From positions 1 through 38,725 of the IMG/VR virus record IMGVR_UViG_3300025011_000097: DNA of 38,725 nt; one strand, written 5' to 3'. Source of the DNA: a virus. The notes below the pieces were generated by a model. It saw only the letters and a list, made by a program, of their open reading frames with translations, ran no database searches and was not told the DNA's origin. The position numbers and the translations under genes are program-made. Of this stretch, positions 1-7,360 are shown piece after piece. Numbering within the stretch: the first letter of the stretch is position 1; each line of letters starts with the position of its first letter.

Positions 1-1749
1 CAGGCCCATAAGCAATTCTCCCAGGGAAAAACTCCTCAGCGAAGGACTATCTCAAAGCGTAAGGCATTACTATCGGCAGGAACAACTCTCGAGAGCATAT
101 TTCAGCAGTTTGGGGGATTAGTTTTGTCTTTCTTAGGACATAACGAGGATGATAAACCTCAGGCAAAACAAATGGACCTTGATAAGCGCGAAATACTCAT
201 CGAAGGAACTCTGCATCGATCCACGACGAGCAAGCGCAACGAACCGACATTCAGCACTCGTATTAGGGTGGCCAGTCACAGCACAGACGATAACCGGCGG
301 GAAATAACATCCAGAGCTCTGGCTAATTCGTTCATCGATGTGGCCGGAGATAATGAACTCGAAAAGGTTGATATAAGCACACGGGCTACTGTCCGTATTC
401 TTTGCGAGATCAACCGACACAGATTAAAACTAGGGAGCCTCTTAGAAATGGATACTAATATCATGAGTGCAAGTGAGTTGGGGAAACTCGCACAGATCCC
501 TGGACCAGGGTTACAGGATGACTACGCTGACCAGCTAGAAACTATCAAGCTACGTCAAGATGGCCCTCCTGCAAGTGTATCAGGTGATGGTATAGCATTA
601 GGTTATGCAGAACTTAAGAAAGAACAGGTGCCCGTCTACAAACCGATCAGTAATTATGAGGAACTGTGTTTGCCAGATATTATTATAGGCGGTATGGGCT
701 GTGGTAAAACTAAAGGTCAGGCCGCAAATACGGCTGTAGAGGCGGTGAATCACGGCTTTGGGGCGGTTACTATTGACCCTGCTAAACGCGAGCTAGGACG
801 CGAGATTATGTCCGTGTTAACTCCTGATAAATATATACACATAGACCTTTCTAAGGTAAAGATAGGCTTAGACTGGCGTGAGAGCTTCCATACTGAGCAT
901 ATGACAACTCGCCTTGCGAATACTATCCTTGCGTTCTTCAGCATGGAGGGTACAGAGATGCAAACAGAACGATTCCTTTTTGCTGCAGTCGTAGCAATGC
1001 GAACTCGAAAGTTAGGCGAAATACTTAAGATCTTTGAGAATGATGACTACCGTGAAGAGTGCATAAAAACCATGACAGACGGGATAAATAAGACTACTCT
1101 TACCGAGTTCGGTCTGTATACTAATGATCGCAAACGCGGAATTCTAGCCCCAATATATAACAGAATGGCTGTCATATTCAGAGATCAATACCTCGCAGAG
1201 TGTATGGAATGCGACGACGGCCTAGACTTCTGGGAGTTAATGCAACAACCAAAAATAGTTATCATAGACATTCCCGACGACACTTTTGATCCCCTAGCTA
1301 AAGACCTGCTCATAAACCTGATAAGCACTAAGATTGATATTGCTATGAGACTACGACCCGAGGAAAAACAGTTTCCATTTTTTATCGTCATGGATGAGCC
1401 TCACCAGTACTTACGCAGCGCCAAACTGTGGACGGCTGCGGCAGTCGAAAGTCGGAAGTTTAGGGTAAAGTACTGCTGGCTCTTTCATAGCTGGGAGCAG
1501 ATCCCCCCGGAGTTAGCAGAGATTATCCTAAGCGCAGGACCACATTTTCACATTTATCGGAGTTCGGAAAAAACCTATAAGAGTCTTCGCCACTTCCTCG
1601 AGCCTTATACCGTTGGAGATGTAACTAAGATGCCGCTTTATCACGCGATTAATATTATTCGTGCTAATTTGGAAACAACTAGACCCTTCATGGCCAAGAT
1701 GTTGGAGCCGCCAAGTAAACAAAAGCTGAGATTAAATGCGGCCAAATGA
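1..1749 (+). CDS. HerA/VirD4-like P-loop ATPase, 3' part (5' end outside window)
   Basis: The reading frame is open from base 1, so the gene starts to the left of the window; the TTG at 124 is only an internal candidate start. Numbered from that TTG, a Walker A motif GGMGCGKT lies at about residues 189-196. It is followed by a VTIDPAKRE segment and, far downstream, an IVMDEPHQYL Walker B-like strand. This architecture fits HerA/FtsK/VirD4-type DNA-pumping or coupling ATPases of conjugative elements. No transmembrane segment is visible in the part present. It lies on the opposite strand to the phage genes and is separated from them by small genes and terminators, so it may belong to a neighbouring mobile element rather than the phage. 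The ATPase call is solid, the subfamily uncertain. Confidence 0.7.
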   Translation, partial: QAHKQFSQGKTPQRRTISKRKALLSAGTTLESIFQQFGGLVLSFLGHNEDDKPQAKQMDLDKREILIEGTLHRSTTSKRNEPTFSTRIRVASHSTDDNRREITSRALANSFIDVAGDNELEKVDISTRATVRILCEINRHRLKLGSLLEMDTNIMSASELGKLAQIPGPGLQDDYADQLETIKLRQDGPPASVSGDGIALGYAELKKEQVPVYKPISNYEELCLPDIIIGGMGCGKTKGQAANTAVEAVNHGFGAVTIDPAKRELGREIMSVLTPDKYIHIDLSKVKIGLDWRESFHTEHMTTRLANTILAFFSMEGTEMQTERFLFAAVVAMRTRKLGEILKIFENDDYREECIKTMTDGINKTTLTEFGLYTNDRKRGILAPIYNRMAVIFRDQYLAECMECDDGLDFWELMQQPKIVIIDIPDDTFDPLAKDLLINLISTKIDIAMRLRPEEKQFPFFIVMDEPHQYLRSAKLWTAAAVESRKFRVKYCWLFHSWEQIPPELAEIILSAGPHFHIYRSSEKTYKSLRHFLEPYTVGDVTKMPLYHAINIIRANLETTRPFMAKMLEPPSKQKLRLNAAK

Positions 1750-1769
1750 TTAAAAAGTGAGGTAATTAC

Positions 1770-1916
1770 ATGGGAGTGACTAAGTTTCCGCGTAGATCTA
1801 AAGAAATCAGAGTTAACATTACTGTCAATACCATCCCCCATCCTGATCCGCAGAGCGGAATTGATCTGTTGGCGGGATTAGTATTGAAACAAATTCTATT
1901 AGCCGAAAACAAATAG
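1770..1916 (+). CDS. small hypothetical protein (48 aa)
   Basis: This short frame starts with ATG after a GAGGT ribosome binding site, 20 bp downstream of the ATPase stop, and probably lies in the same transcript. The product is basic at its N terminus (TKFPRRSKEIRVN) and ends in a short hydrophobic, probably helical, segment (LLAGLVLKQILLAEN). An intrinsic terminator follows directly. No family was recognised and function is unknown. It is supported only by ribosome binding site, spacing and position before the terminator. Confidence 0.5.
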   Translation: MGVTKFPRRSKEIRVNITVNTIPHPDPQSGIDLLAGLVLKQILLAENK

Positions 1917-1939
1917 CCCTCAGATTTCCGAGAGCCATT

Positions 1940-1972
1940 AAGACGCCGTAAGTTTATTCGGCGTCTTTTTTA
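1940..1972 (+). terminator. intrinsic terminator after the ATPase operon
   Basis: A perfect 9-bp inverted repeat, AAGACGCCG at 1940-1948 and CGGCGTCTT at 1959-1967, is followed by a run of T to 1972. It ends plus-strand transcription of the ATPase and 48-aa genes. It overlaps the 3' end of the convergent HTH gene, so it probably separates the two converging transcripts. Confidence 0.85.
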
Positions 1973-2163
1973 TGTTCCAGTAACTCCCCTACCCCCACGT
2001 CCAAGTAGGTGCAGAGTTTGTCAATAACCTCTCTGGGATATTGTTGCATATCATTATTGTATATTCGCCGCACGGTCTCAAAGTGGCAATCTATATCACG
2101 GGCGATTTGTCTTATGGATAATCCCCGTGCGTCTGCAATATCTTTAAGTTTTGATTTAATCAA
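1954..2163 (-). CDS. small Cro/C1-type HTH repressor (69 aa)
   Basis: The whole protein is one helix-turn-helix domain of the Xre/Cro type. KLKDIADARGLSIRQIARD forms the first helices, HFETVRRIYNND the recognition region, and PREVIDKLCTYLDVGVGELL the closing helices, the last typical of XRE proteins. It presumably binds the inverted repeats in the divergent intergenic region next to its start (2164-2297). The ATG follows an AGGAGGG-type site. It is transcribed away from the 98-aa gene, the usual layout of an autoregulated repressor and its target. Whether it controls the phage or the neighbouring element cannot be told from the window. Confidence 0.85.
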   Translation of the reverse strand: MIKSKLKDIADARGLSIRQIARDIDCHFETVRRIYNNDMQQYPREVIDKLCTYLDVGVGELLEHKKDAE

Positions 2164-2184
2164 GATAATACCCTCCTCACAAAT

Positions 2185-2213
2185 AAAGTACCATGACTAT
2201 AAAATATTGTCAA
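2185..2213 (-). promoter_or_regulatory. promoter of the HTH repressor
   Basis: On the minus strand a TTGACA box (plus coordinates 2208-2213) is separated by exactly 17 bp from TACTTT (2185-2190). The spacer contains the operator arm TATAGTCATGG, so bound repressor would block its own promoter. Confidence 0.6.
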
Positions 2214-2244
2214 TTGGTATTGACTATATAATATAGTCATGGTA
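2189..2244. promoter_or_regulatory. operator region: nested inverted repeats
   Basis: Three copies of the half-site TGACTATA/TATAGTCA are present. A perfect 13-bp inverted repeat has arms TACCATGACTATA (2189-2201) and its complement (2232-2244). Inside it, 2221-2239 is a perfect 9+1+9 palindrome built on TGACTATAT. The outer arms sit in the spacers of the two divergent promoters, as expected for a repressor controlling both directions. Confidence 0.7.
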
Positions 2245-2248
2245 TTAT
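2220..2248 (+). promoter_or_regulatory. rightward promoter for the 98-aa gene
   Basis: TTGACT at 2220-2225 and TATTAT at 2243-2248 are spaced by 17 bp, with an operator arm between the boxes. It reads into the gene starting at 2298. Confidence 0.6.
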
Positions 2249-2297
2249 CTACTTGACCACATTATCTAGTCAAGATCAAAGCTGAGGAGGAAGAAAG

Positions 2298-2594
2298 ATG
2301 AAACTCTACGATGTACGCATCCCGATTCATGAAACTCCCGAGGGAGAACCGGCATTGGATGATGTTATCGAGAAACTGGGCGAAATGTTAACGCAATACG
2401 GGATAGACCATTACTTTGCACTTCCGAGCGCGGCAGAAATAAAAGCAGACCCGAAGCCGCTTGTTTACCAGCTATTTTATCAATCCGAGCAGAACATCGA
2501 ACTGACTTTGGCAGTTAGCTTATGGTTGAAGCTCTACCTGAACAAGGACAAACAACGCATCCTTGAAGCAATTGTAAAGTCATTTGGGAAATAA
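2298..2594 (+). CDS. hypothetical protein (98 aa), repressor-controlled
   Basis: The ATG follows a strong GAGGAGGAAG ribosome binding site and lies directly downstream of the operator-bearing promoter, divergent from the HTH gene. The product is small, soluble and acidic in its N-terminal half (EGEPALDDVIEKLGEML), with a probable C-terminal helix (KDKQRILEAIVKSFGK). No domain was recognised. Its place opposite the repressor makes it the first gene the repressor controls, but nothing in the sequence shows its role. Confidence 0.65.
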   Translation: MKLYDVRIPIHETPEGEPALDDVIEKLGEMLTQYGIDHYFALPSAAEIKADPKPLVYQLFYQSEQNIELTLAVSLWLKLYLNKDKQRILEAIVKSFGK

Positions 2595-2644
2595 ACGGAT
2601 ATGCCGAAACCGGGCGGCTAAGCCCGGCAGAAAGGATGATATGT

Positions 2645-2797
2645 ATGAAACGGAAAAAGATTTGGGCTTACTTGGATGGAAAAAAGTTGGTCGAAGTGAT
2701 ACAGGCGGCCTTGGACAATAATATGACCGTTACTGATATGAAGGCCTTGCTGGTTAAAGAAAACCCAGGGCGTGAAGTAACTTTCAAAGTAGTTTAA
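2645..2797 (+). CDS. small hypothetical protein (50 aa)
   Basis: ATG preceded by AAAGGA at 8 bp, about 50 bp downstream of the 98-aa gene and probably co-transcribed with it. The N terminus is very basic (MKRKKIWAYLDGKK); the rest could form two short helices and a strand. A GC-rich hairpin (CCGGGC/GCCCGG, about 2610-2627) lies between the two genes. Function unknown; supported by ribosome binding site and context only. Confidence 0.5.
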   Translation: MKRKKIWAYLDGKKLVEVIQAALDNNMTVTDMKALLVKENPGREVTFKVV

Positions 2798-2905
2798 CCC
2801 GCCTGACGATGGCCACCTGGGGCGTGGCCGAAACCGATGATCCGGATCCACCCGGGGAGGTCGCGGGATCCCGCTTCGAGGAAGCTATGCATTGCTTCCC
2901 TTTAC
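2798..2905. other. GC-rich intergenic patch with several hairpins
   Basis: No gene is visible here. The stretch is clearly richer in G+C than its surroundings and holds the inverted repeat GGCCAC/GTGGCC (2811-2816 and 2824-2829), the 12-bp palindrome GCGGGATCCCGC (2863-2874) and a GGAAGC/GCTTCC stem (2880-2899). The last has only a weak T-rich tail. Role unknown; structured RNA, inserted repeat or recombination site are all possible. Confidence 0.4.
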
Positions 2906-2952
2906 ATATATTTTGACTGCGGAAATTCTACTACATAAAGGAGGAACATGGG

Positions 2953-3168
2953 ATGCACGTAAAAATATTAAAAGGCCCTTACGCTGGCCGTGTAGGTAAA
3001 GTAGTAGCTGCAGGGGACTTTAACGTATTCGGAAGGAATGTAACCGGGGTAAAAGTAAACGCAGGCCTAGCAGGTCCGCTAGTATTGGAGGAAGGCGACT
3101 ACAAAGAAGTACCGGCCCCAGACGCAGCACCTGACCGGTTTAAAAAGATTAAACGAAAAGAGCCGTAA
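2953..3168 (+). CDS. KOW-motif-like small protein (71 aa)
   Basis: The ATG follows an AAAGGAGG ribosome binding site. The N-terminal half, KILKGPYAGRVGKVVAAGD, looks like a KOW motif (beta-barrel RNA/protein-binding fold of NusG and ribosomal proteins). The C terminus is a proline-rich, lysine-rich tail (KKIKRKEP). Proteins of this size with a lone KOW motif occur in mobile elements, but their role is not established. It is the last plus-strand gene before the phage block and reads toward the terminator at 3205-3222. Confidence 0.6.
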   Translation: MHVKILKGPYAGRVGKVVAAGDFNVFGRNVTGVKVNAGLAGPLVLEEGDYKEVPAPDAAPDRFKKIKRKEP

Positions 3169-3195
3169 TTTAATTGATGAGTTACTTATACAAAC

Positions 3196-3222
3196 AAAAA
3201 AAAACCCCACCTTTCGGTGGGG
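3196..3222 (-). terminator. strong intrinsic terminator ending the phage late operon
   Basis: Seven-bp stem CCCCACC (3205-3211) and GGTGGGG (3216-3222) with a 4-nt loop. On the minus strand it is followed by nine T residues (plus-strand A run 3196-3204). It lies about 30 bp after the last phage gene and may also stop plus-strand transcription from the KOW gene. Confidence 0.9.
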
Positions 3223-3254
3223 CTCTATGAGATAGTTTCTTATCAAAGTATTCT

Positions 3255-3632
3255 TTATCCCGGATCAGTTACCTTACTCTCTTGAATCTCTTCCTGTTGA
3301 GGCTTCTGATTCTCGCCATTAGTATTTAGCCCTGATAAATAATTCTTTGCTCTCGCATAAAGTACTTTGGCCATGTCTTCAAACATTGTATATGTGATAA
3401 ATAAACGTACATTCCTTGGCAGGAGTTGGTAGCCATAATCGACTACGAACATAAATTTCTCATCCCCACTTTTTAGGACCATACCCTCTGCTTCCTTCTC
3501 GGCCCTGAGCATGAGCGATAAGATGATCTGTGTAGCCTTAGCTTTTCCCTGGGTCACCAAGAAAATCACAAAGCCGATGACGAACAGGATGATCCCCCAA
3601 TAATTTTGAAGGCTTGACAATAAAATATTCAT
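3255..3632 (-). CDS. LLH-type phage holin / lysis membrane protein
   Basis: A 125-aa protein with one strong N-terminal membrane segment (about residues 12-27, GIILFVIGFVIFLVT), then an amphipathic region containing LRAEKEAEG and a polar, glutamine/glutamate-rich C-terminal tail. This plan resembles LLH-family phage holins, in which the N-terminal segment anchors the protein and the tail faces the cytoplasm. It is the last gene of the lysis cassette, immediately after the endolysin, with a good GGGAGG site before its ATG. It could act as a second holin or as an antiholin to the one at 4928. Confidence 0.6.
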   Translation of the reverse strand: MNILLSSLQNYWGIILFVIGFVIFLVTQGKAKATQIILSLMLRAEKEAEGMVLKSGDEKFMFVVDYGYQLLPRNVRLFITYTMFEDMAKVLYARAKNYLSGLNTNGENQKPQQEEIQESKVTDPG

Positions 3633-3653
3633 TTCTTATTTTCCTCCCTTTTG

Positions 3654-4907
3654 TTACTTTTCTCCCTTAAAGAAATCTAATAGAAGCTGCAGCATCTTTC
3701 TTAACAGGGCCACCGCGCCGCTTTCCGTGGGAACCGATATGACCACAACTTCAGTGGTCATTTTTTTATAGATCTCGACGATCTCTTCACCGTAACCATT
3801 CCCCGGGACCGCCCAACGCCCATTGAGATCCTCCCAATTAGGGCAGCTCCCCCGCTTCACTAGTTGAAAGCGTGGGTCTATTTGTGCGTAATCACCAAGA
3901 TCATCCGTGGATGCATAGGCAAATAGATGTTGGAGCTGTGCAATTACCCCCGCTTCCGGAGTCAAGAACGATGCTCCAGCCGCTCCTCCTCCTACGGCCC
4001 CAATTCCAGCATAATTGTTCTGATCAGTTTTTACATCGCCACCAAACTGGAGATAGCCGGTCTCTTTAATCATCTGAGCCACGGCATAGCCCCATCGAAT
4101 ACCTAGTGCCTTCCCGTGCTTCTCGTAGAATGGAATGATGTCCGGGGCGTTTGGATTATGCTTGAGCAGGAACTGTTTACATTGTTCAATCGTGATTGTT
4201 TCAACTCCCATAATGGGCGTTCTGGGGGTCGCGGGGACTGGCGTAGGTGTTTGTGCCTTGGCGTAGTCAAAGACGCTTGCACCGTCCGTATTTCGTTGCA
4301 CAGTTCCTTTTTGAGCCCCACCTGCATCAACTACTTTTTTAACTTCAGCAATAGCAGCGTCCTGAGATCCCAGCGCCATAGTTTGCTTACCGTCTAAAAT
4401 AACCCGATACATTACCGTTACTGGCTTGAGATCCTTAAATAACCTACCCCAAGGGAATCCCGAGCCTGGACAATTGGGGCGGTTCACACTGTCGATCCGG
4501 TAATGCCCAATGATATGTTCAGTGTCGATGGGTATTCCATATTTTGCGGTTAGTCCCTTATGGAGAAATAGAGTGGCCTGGTATTGTTCTTCAGGCATCA
4601 CGTCTCCGGATTGTCCTTCGTGTTCAATCCCCAGGGTATAAAGGTTTGGGTTAGTACCATCGTAGAGACTCCAGCTCGGTTTATTAACCGCCCCAGCGTG
4701 CCAAGCCTTGTCTCCCTCCTTGACCATTTGAATAATGCGACCAGATTTTGTAACAAGATAATGCGCGCTTGCTTGTGACACTGGGTTCTGCATCCACGAT
4801 AAACAACCAGGGAAAGATCCTGCAGTGATGTGATTCACTATGGCTATTATCTTTCTACCTTCTCTGCTACTAAAATTAGGAGAAGGTGACCACTCTTCTA
4901 TCGGCAT
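3654..4907 (-). CDS. bifunctional endolysin: N-acetylmuramoyl-L-alanine amidase plus glucosaminidase
   Basis: Residues about 15-155 are an amidase_2/PGRP-like zinc amidase. The zinc ligands fit H26 (VNHITAG), H135 (IGHYR) and C146 (NCPGSGFPW), with E95 in GIEHEG near the active site. A short linker domain with a YRVILDGKQ start follows, then a proline/threonine-rich hinge (about 219-232). Residues about 238-380 resemble a glucosaminidase/lysozyme-like domain, with a possible catalytic glutamate in MIKETGYLQF. The enzyme cuts both the peptide and the glycan part of peptidoglycan to release progeny. No signal peptide is present, so export depends on the flanking holins. AAAGGA lies 9 bp before the ATG. 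Confidence 0.88.
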   Translation of the reverse strand: MPIEEWSPSPNFSSREGRKIIAIVNHITAGSFPGCLSWMQNPVSQASAHYLVTKSGRIIQMVKEGDKAWHAGAVNKPSWSLYDGTNPNLYTLGIEHEGQSGDVMPEEQYQATLFLHKGLTAKYGIPIDTEHIIGHYRIDSVNRPNCPGSGFPWGRLFKDLKPVTVMYRVILDGKQTMALGSQDAAIAEVKKVVDAGGAQKGTVQRNTDGASVFDYAKAQTPTPVPATPRTPIMGVETITIEQCKQFLLKHNPNAPDIIPFYEKHGKALGIRWGYAVAQMIKETGYLQFGGDVKTDQNNYAGIGAVGGGAAGASFLTPEAGVIAQLQHLFAYASTDDLGDYAQIDPRFQLVKRGSCPNWEDLNGRWAVPGNGYGEEIVEIYKKMTTEVVVISVPTESGAVALLRKMLQLLLDFFKGEK

Positions 4908-4927
4908 AAAAACATATCCTTTCTTCT

Positions 4928-5338
4928 CTATTTTTCTTTTTCACTTTTCTTCTGTAATTGACAAAGCACCTTGCTAATCTCCGGAGGCAATGGAACTCCC
5001 AATATTCCTAAGTTCTCTGTCAGCGATACACCCTCGCGAGCAACATAAAAGTAAATTGCGAGCGTTCGAAGGATCGGGTCAGCATTTCCCACTAGCTCGT
5101 CAAGTAAGACGGCGATAATCAGCACAGCAAGGATTGCTCCTTTGCGAATCCCGCCCCAGAACATTACATCGCTACTCACGCTTTTAGTTTTTATCGCACC
5201 TAAGAGGCCAGTAATATAGTCTGCAACCATTAAGGCAATCAGGACTTTCAGTGCGATATCCCAACCCCCTAGAGCCGCGCTCATGACTGTACAGGCCGCT
5301 GCGATTACTGAACTAAACCAAAGTTCTTTCTCGTTCAT
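4928..5338 (-). CDS. phage holin (holin_4 / toxin-secretion holin family)
   Basis: About 136 aa with several hydrophobic segments: VIAAACTVMSAALGG, a long one around LIALMVADYITGLLGAI, and GAILAVLIIAVLLDELVG. The YITGLLGAIKTK and conserved aromatic/glycine pattern are typical of this holin family. It makes membrane lesions that let the endolysin reach the wall. The start was placed at the ATG at 5338 because AAAGGATGG lies just before it; an in-frame ATG at 5386 would add 16 polar residues. It begins the lysis cassette and is separated from the tail genes by a terminator-like hairpin. Confidence 0.85.
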   Translation of the reverse strand: MNEKELWFSSVIAAACTVMSAALGGWDIALKVLIALMVADYITGLLGAIKTKSVSSDVMFWGGIRKGAILAVLIIAVLLDELVGNADPILRTLAIYFYVAREGVSLTENLGILGVPLPPEISKVLCQLQKKSEKEK

Positions 5339-5386
5339 TTTTTCGCCATCCTTTCGCATTACGTTACCCGTAAGATTCCCATGCAT

Positions 5387-5411
5387 AAAAATAGCCCCGT
5401 TAGGCGCGGGG
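5387..5411 (-). terminator. terminator-like hairpin between tail and lysis genes
   Basis: On the minus strand CCCCG and CGGGG (plus coordinates 5407-5411 and 5395-5399) form a stem with a 7-nt loop, followed after three bases by five T. It lies directly after the stop of the 182-aa gene. It is modest in strength and may only reduce read-through. Confidence 0.55.
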
Positions 5412-5412
5412 T

Positions 5413-5961
5413 TTATAGTTGCTCAACTGCAGTCGGGACGATATCGGCTTTGGCTTTTACAGTACCGCTTGAGAACACTCTGAACATCTTCCGGCTAGTG
5501 ACTGTTAGCTTGATCTCACTGACACTAGGCGTTGCGGCAAGATTCGTAGTATTAAGCTTTGCCCGGTACTTCAGTTTGTAGCCGGTTAGATCCATACCGA
5601 CAGTAATACCCGGAATATTCGAATCAAGAACATTCACTGCCTGCCAGTTGCTCCAGGTCAAGCCGCCATCTGGTGATAGAGCAGTTTCAATAATGACGTT
5701 AGTACCAGCGCCACCACTCTGAGCCCAAGTGAGTTTTGCGGCCTGTACCTCTCCGCATGGAGAGAGATCCACTGGCTGGCCTTCGTATATCCCACCGCCC
5801 TCATAATAAGCTGTCGAGTTGGCCACATTAAGTAAGTAGTTTAGGATCTGATTGCCATCTAATGCGTCATTCCATGAGGTAGTATCATCAAGGCTCCTAG
5901 TTTCATCTGCAGCCGCAGTGACGTCGTCATATGCTGAATATAGAGCTATTGCTAAGGGCAT
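5413..5961 (-). CDS. putative tail-tip/fibre-associated protein (182 aa)
   Basis: No named family was recognised. The protein starts with a short helical part (MPLAIALYSAYDDVTAAADE), then looks like a beta-sandwich with ETALSPDGGLTWSNWQAV, a pattern common in carbohydrate-binding modules and seen as similar short turns in the big fibre protein at 10636 (FSPDDGATW). It sits directly after the DGR reverse transcriptase and before the lysis genes, so it is probably the last structural gene of the late operon. A role in binding the host surface is an inference from fold-like patterns and position only. Confidence 0.6.
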   Translation of the reverse strand: MPLAIALYSAYDDVTAAADETRSLDDTTSWNDALDGNQILNYLLNVANSTAYYEGGGIYEGQPVDLSPCGEVQAAKLTWAQSGGAGTNVIIETALSPDGGLTWSNWQAVNVLDSNIPGITVGMDLTGYKLKYRAKLNTTNLAATPSVSEIKLTVTSRKMFRVFSSGTVKAKADIVPTAVEQL

Positions 5962-5977
5962 TCAAAAACCCCCTTTC

Positions 5978-7075
5978 CTATTTTCTAAAAAAGGTCAGAG
6001 ACTGCATTAACTTTGTCTTTAGATTATGGCTGTCGCAGTGCATCATAATGCCAAGGTAAGACTGAAGACTGTTGTTTACTTCCTGTAACTCGACATCCCC
6101 TCTGGCATAAGCACGTTGTAGATATCCCAACCTGCGCTTCATTTTGAGAGCGCTCTTCTTTCTGAGCTTTTTGTGTGTTGGCCAAACGCGAAACCCCACA
6201 AACTCAATTCCCTGCGATGCCTTACGAACCATGGTTTTATTGTTGAGCTGAAGATGGAGCCTATCCATTACGAACTCATTAATTTGAGCCATGAGAGCCC
6301 AGAGATACTTTTTATCCTGATGAAGTACAACGACATCATCCATGTAGCGCAGATAGTGTTTAACGTGAAGCGTTTGCTTCGCGTATTGGTCTAACTCATT
6401 TAAGTATAGATTTGCAAACATTTGGCTCGTTAGGTTACCGATCGGCATTCCAACTCCACCGATCCGGTCAGCATCGAATTGATGATCACCTAGTGGGATC
6501 CCAAACTTCGTATGCTCGCACCTTACAATAACATCTAGCAACCAAAGGAGATCCTCGTCGCCAATGCGTCTGCGCAGGATGCCCATGAGTACGTTATGAT
6601 CCACTCGGTAAAAATACTTAGAGATATCTAGTTTAAGCGCATAGAATCGCTCATGTCGTCGGTGCATGTAGCGTAACCAGTATTGCAACCTATTCACGGC
6701 CCTATGCGTTCCTTTATCAACTCGACATGCATAAGAGTCCTGGATAAACCCTTTTTCGAAATAAGGATTAAGAACTTGGTAAATAGCCCATTGAACGACC
6801 CGGTCTTTGAAAGGCAGCGCCATAATAAGACGTTTCTTTGGTTCGTTGACAAAGAATTCCCGGTACCTCCCGACAGTGTATGTTTTTTGGATTAGTTCAT
6901 TCTGTATATTAAGCAAATTCTCCTCGAGGCGATTTGTGAATTTCATGACCTCGATGCGGTAACGTTTACCCTTTCGAGCGTGAATGTAAGCCTGATGCAA
7001 ATTACCGAAATCATAGATTTGATCGTACAAACTGCGAATTTTATGCAATGTTTTATGCCCTTTCGCTTGCGCCAT
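5978..7075 (-). CDS. DGR reverse transcriptase
   Basis: Group-II-intron-like reverse transcriptase of diversity-generating retroelements. In numbering from the upstream ATG at 7111, motif A is KLDISKYF (Asp162) and the catalytic box is RYMDDVVVL (YMDD, 256-259). The diagnostic segment GMPIGNLTSQ (221-230) has IGxxxSQ where other bacterial RTs have QGxxxSP; this change is the hallmark of DGR enzymes and is linked to error-prone copying at adenines. GIEFVGFRVW marks the thumb. With Avd it reverse-transcribes the TR RNA and feeds mutated cDNA into VR. The ATG at 7075 is chosen because AAAGAGG lies 6 nt before it; the ATG at 7111 would add 12 basic residues and has a poorly spaced site. No maturase or endonuclease domain is present. 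Confidence 0.96.
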   Translation of the reverse strand: MAQAKGHKTLHKIRSLYDQIYDFGNLHQAYIHARKGKRYRIEVMKFTNRLEENLLNIQNELIQKTYTVGRYREFFVNEPKKRLIMALPFKDRVVQWAIYQVLNPYFEKGFIQDSYACRVDKGTHRAVNRLQYWLRYMHRRHERFYALKLDISKYFYRVDHNVLMGILRRRIGDEDLLWLLDVIVRCEHTKFGIPLGDHQFDADRIGGVGMPIGNLTSQMFANLYLNELDQYAKQTLHVKHYLRYMDDVVVLHQDKKYLWALMAQINEFVMDRLHLQLNNKTMVRKASQGIEFVGFRVWPTHKKLRKKSALKMKRRLGYLQRAYARGDVELQEVNNSLQSYLGIMMHCDSHNLKTKLMQSLTFFRK

Positions 7076-7111
7076 GCGTGGCCTCTTTCGCGGACTACTC
7101 GCGACCTTCAT

Positions 7112-7220
7112 GGCAATTAAATTTTCTTCCTTTGTTGCTAGGAAGGGAAATGGACCCCTTTGTCCTCTGGTACTGGATAGTATCCCTTAAGATACTAACT
7201 ACTGACTAATTGAGGGTAGA
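7112..7220 (-). ncRNA. DGR spacer RNA between TR and RT (candidate)
   Basis: In the studied Bordetella phage DGR the template RNA includes TR and the following spacer, which binds the RT-Avd complex. The equivalent region here lies between the TR and the RT gene. It holds a perfect 7-bp stem TAGTATC/GATACTA (7179-7185 and 7192-7198) with a 6-nt loop, and no convincing long gene. The assignment is by position and analogy. Confidence 0.45.
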
Positions 7221-7330
7221 GCGGAGCGAAACCCGATGTTCGTGTTCGAATTCGACCGAGGGTTGTTCAAGTTCAAGTTGAACACGCCAGCGTTAGAACC
7301 GTTGTTCCAGTTGCCGCCACGAATCGGGAG
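7221..7330 (-). repeat. DGR template repeat (TR)
   Basis: This 110-bp stretch aligns without gaps to VR at 7804-7913 with 12 differences. In the reading register of the target it would encode an asparagine-rich copy (GGNWNNGSNAGVFN...), with ten AAC codons and one AAT. AAC codons are favoured in DGR templates because adenine mutation gives many amino acids and never a stop. It lies between avd and the RT gene, 30 bp after the avd stop, the same place as in the Bordetella phage system. It is not translated in this frame here; it serves as RNA template for mutagenic cDNA. Confidence 0.95.
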
Positions 7331-7360
7331 CTTAGTATGGTCCATTCCCCATAAGTATAA

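Noticed and set aside
5978-7111. Retron or group II intron as origin of the reverse transcriptase.
   Set aside because: No maturase or endonuclease domain and no retron-type msr/msd is seen. The IGxxxSQ motif, avd and a matching TR/VR pair identify a DGR.
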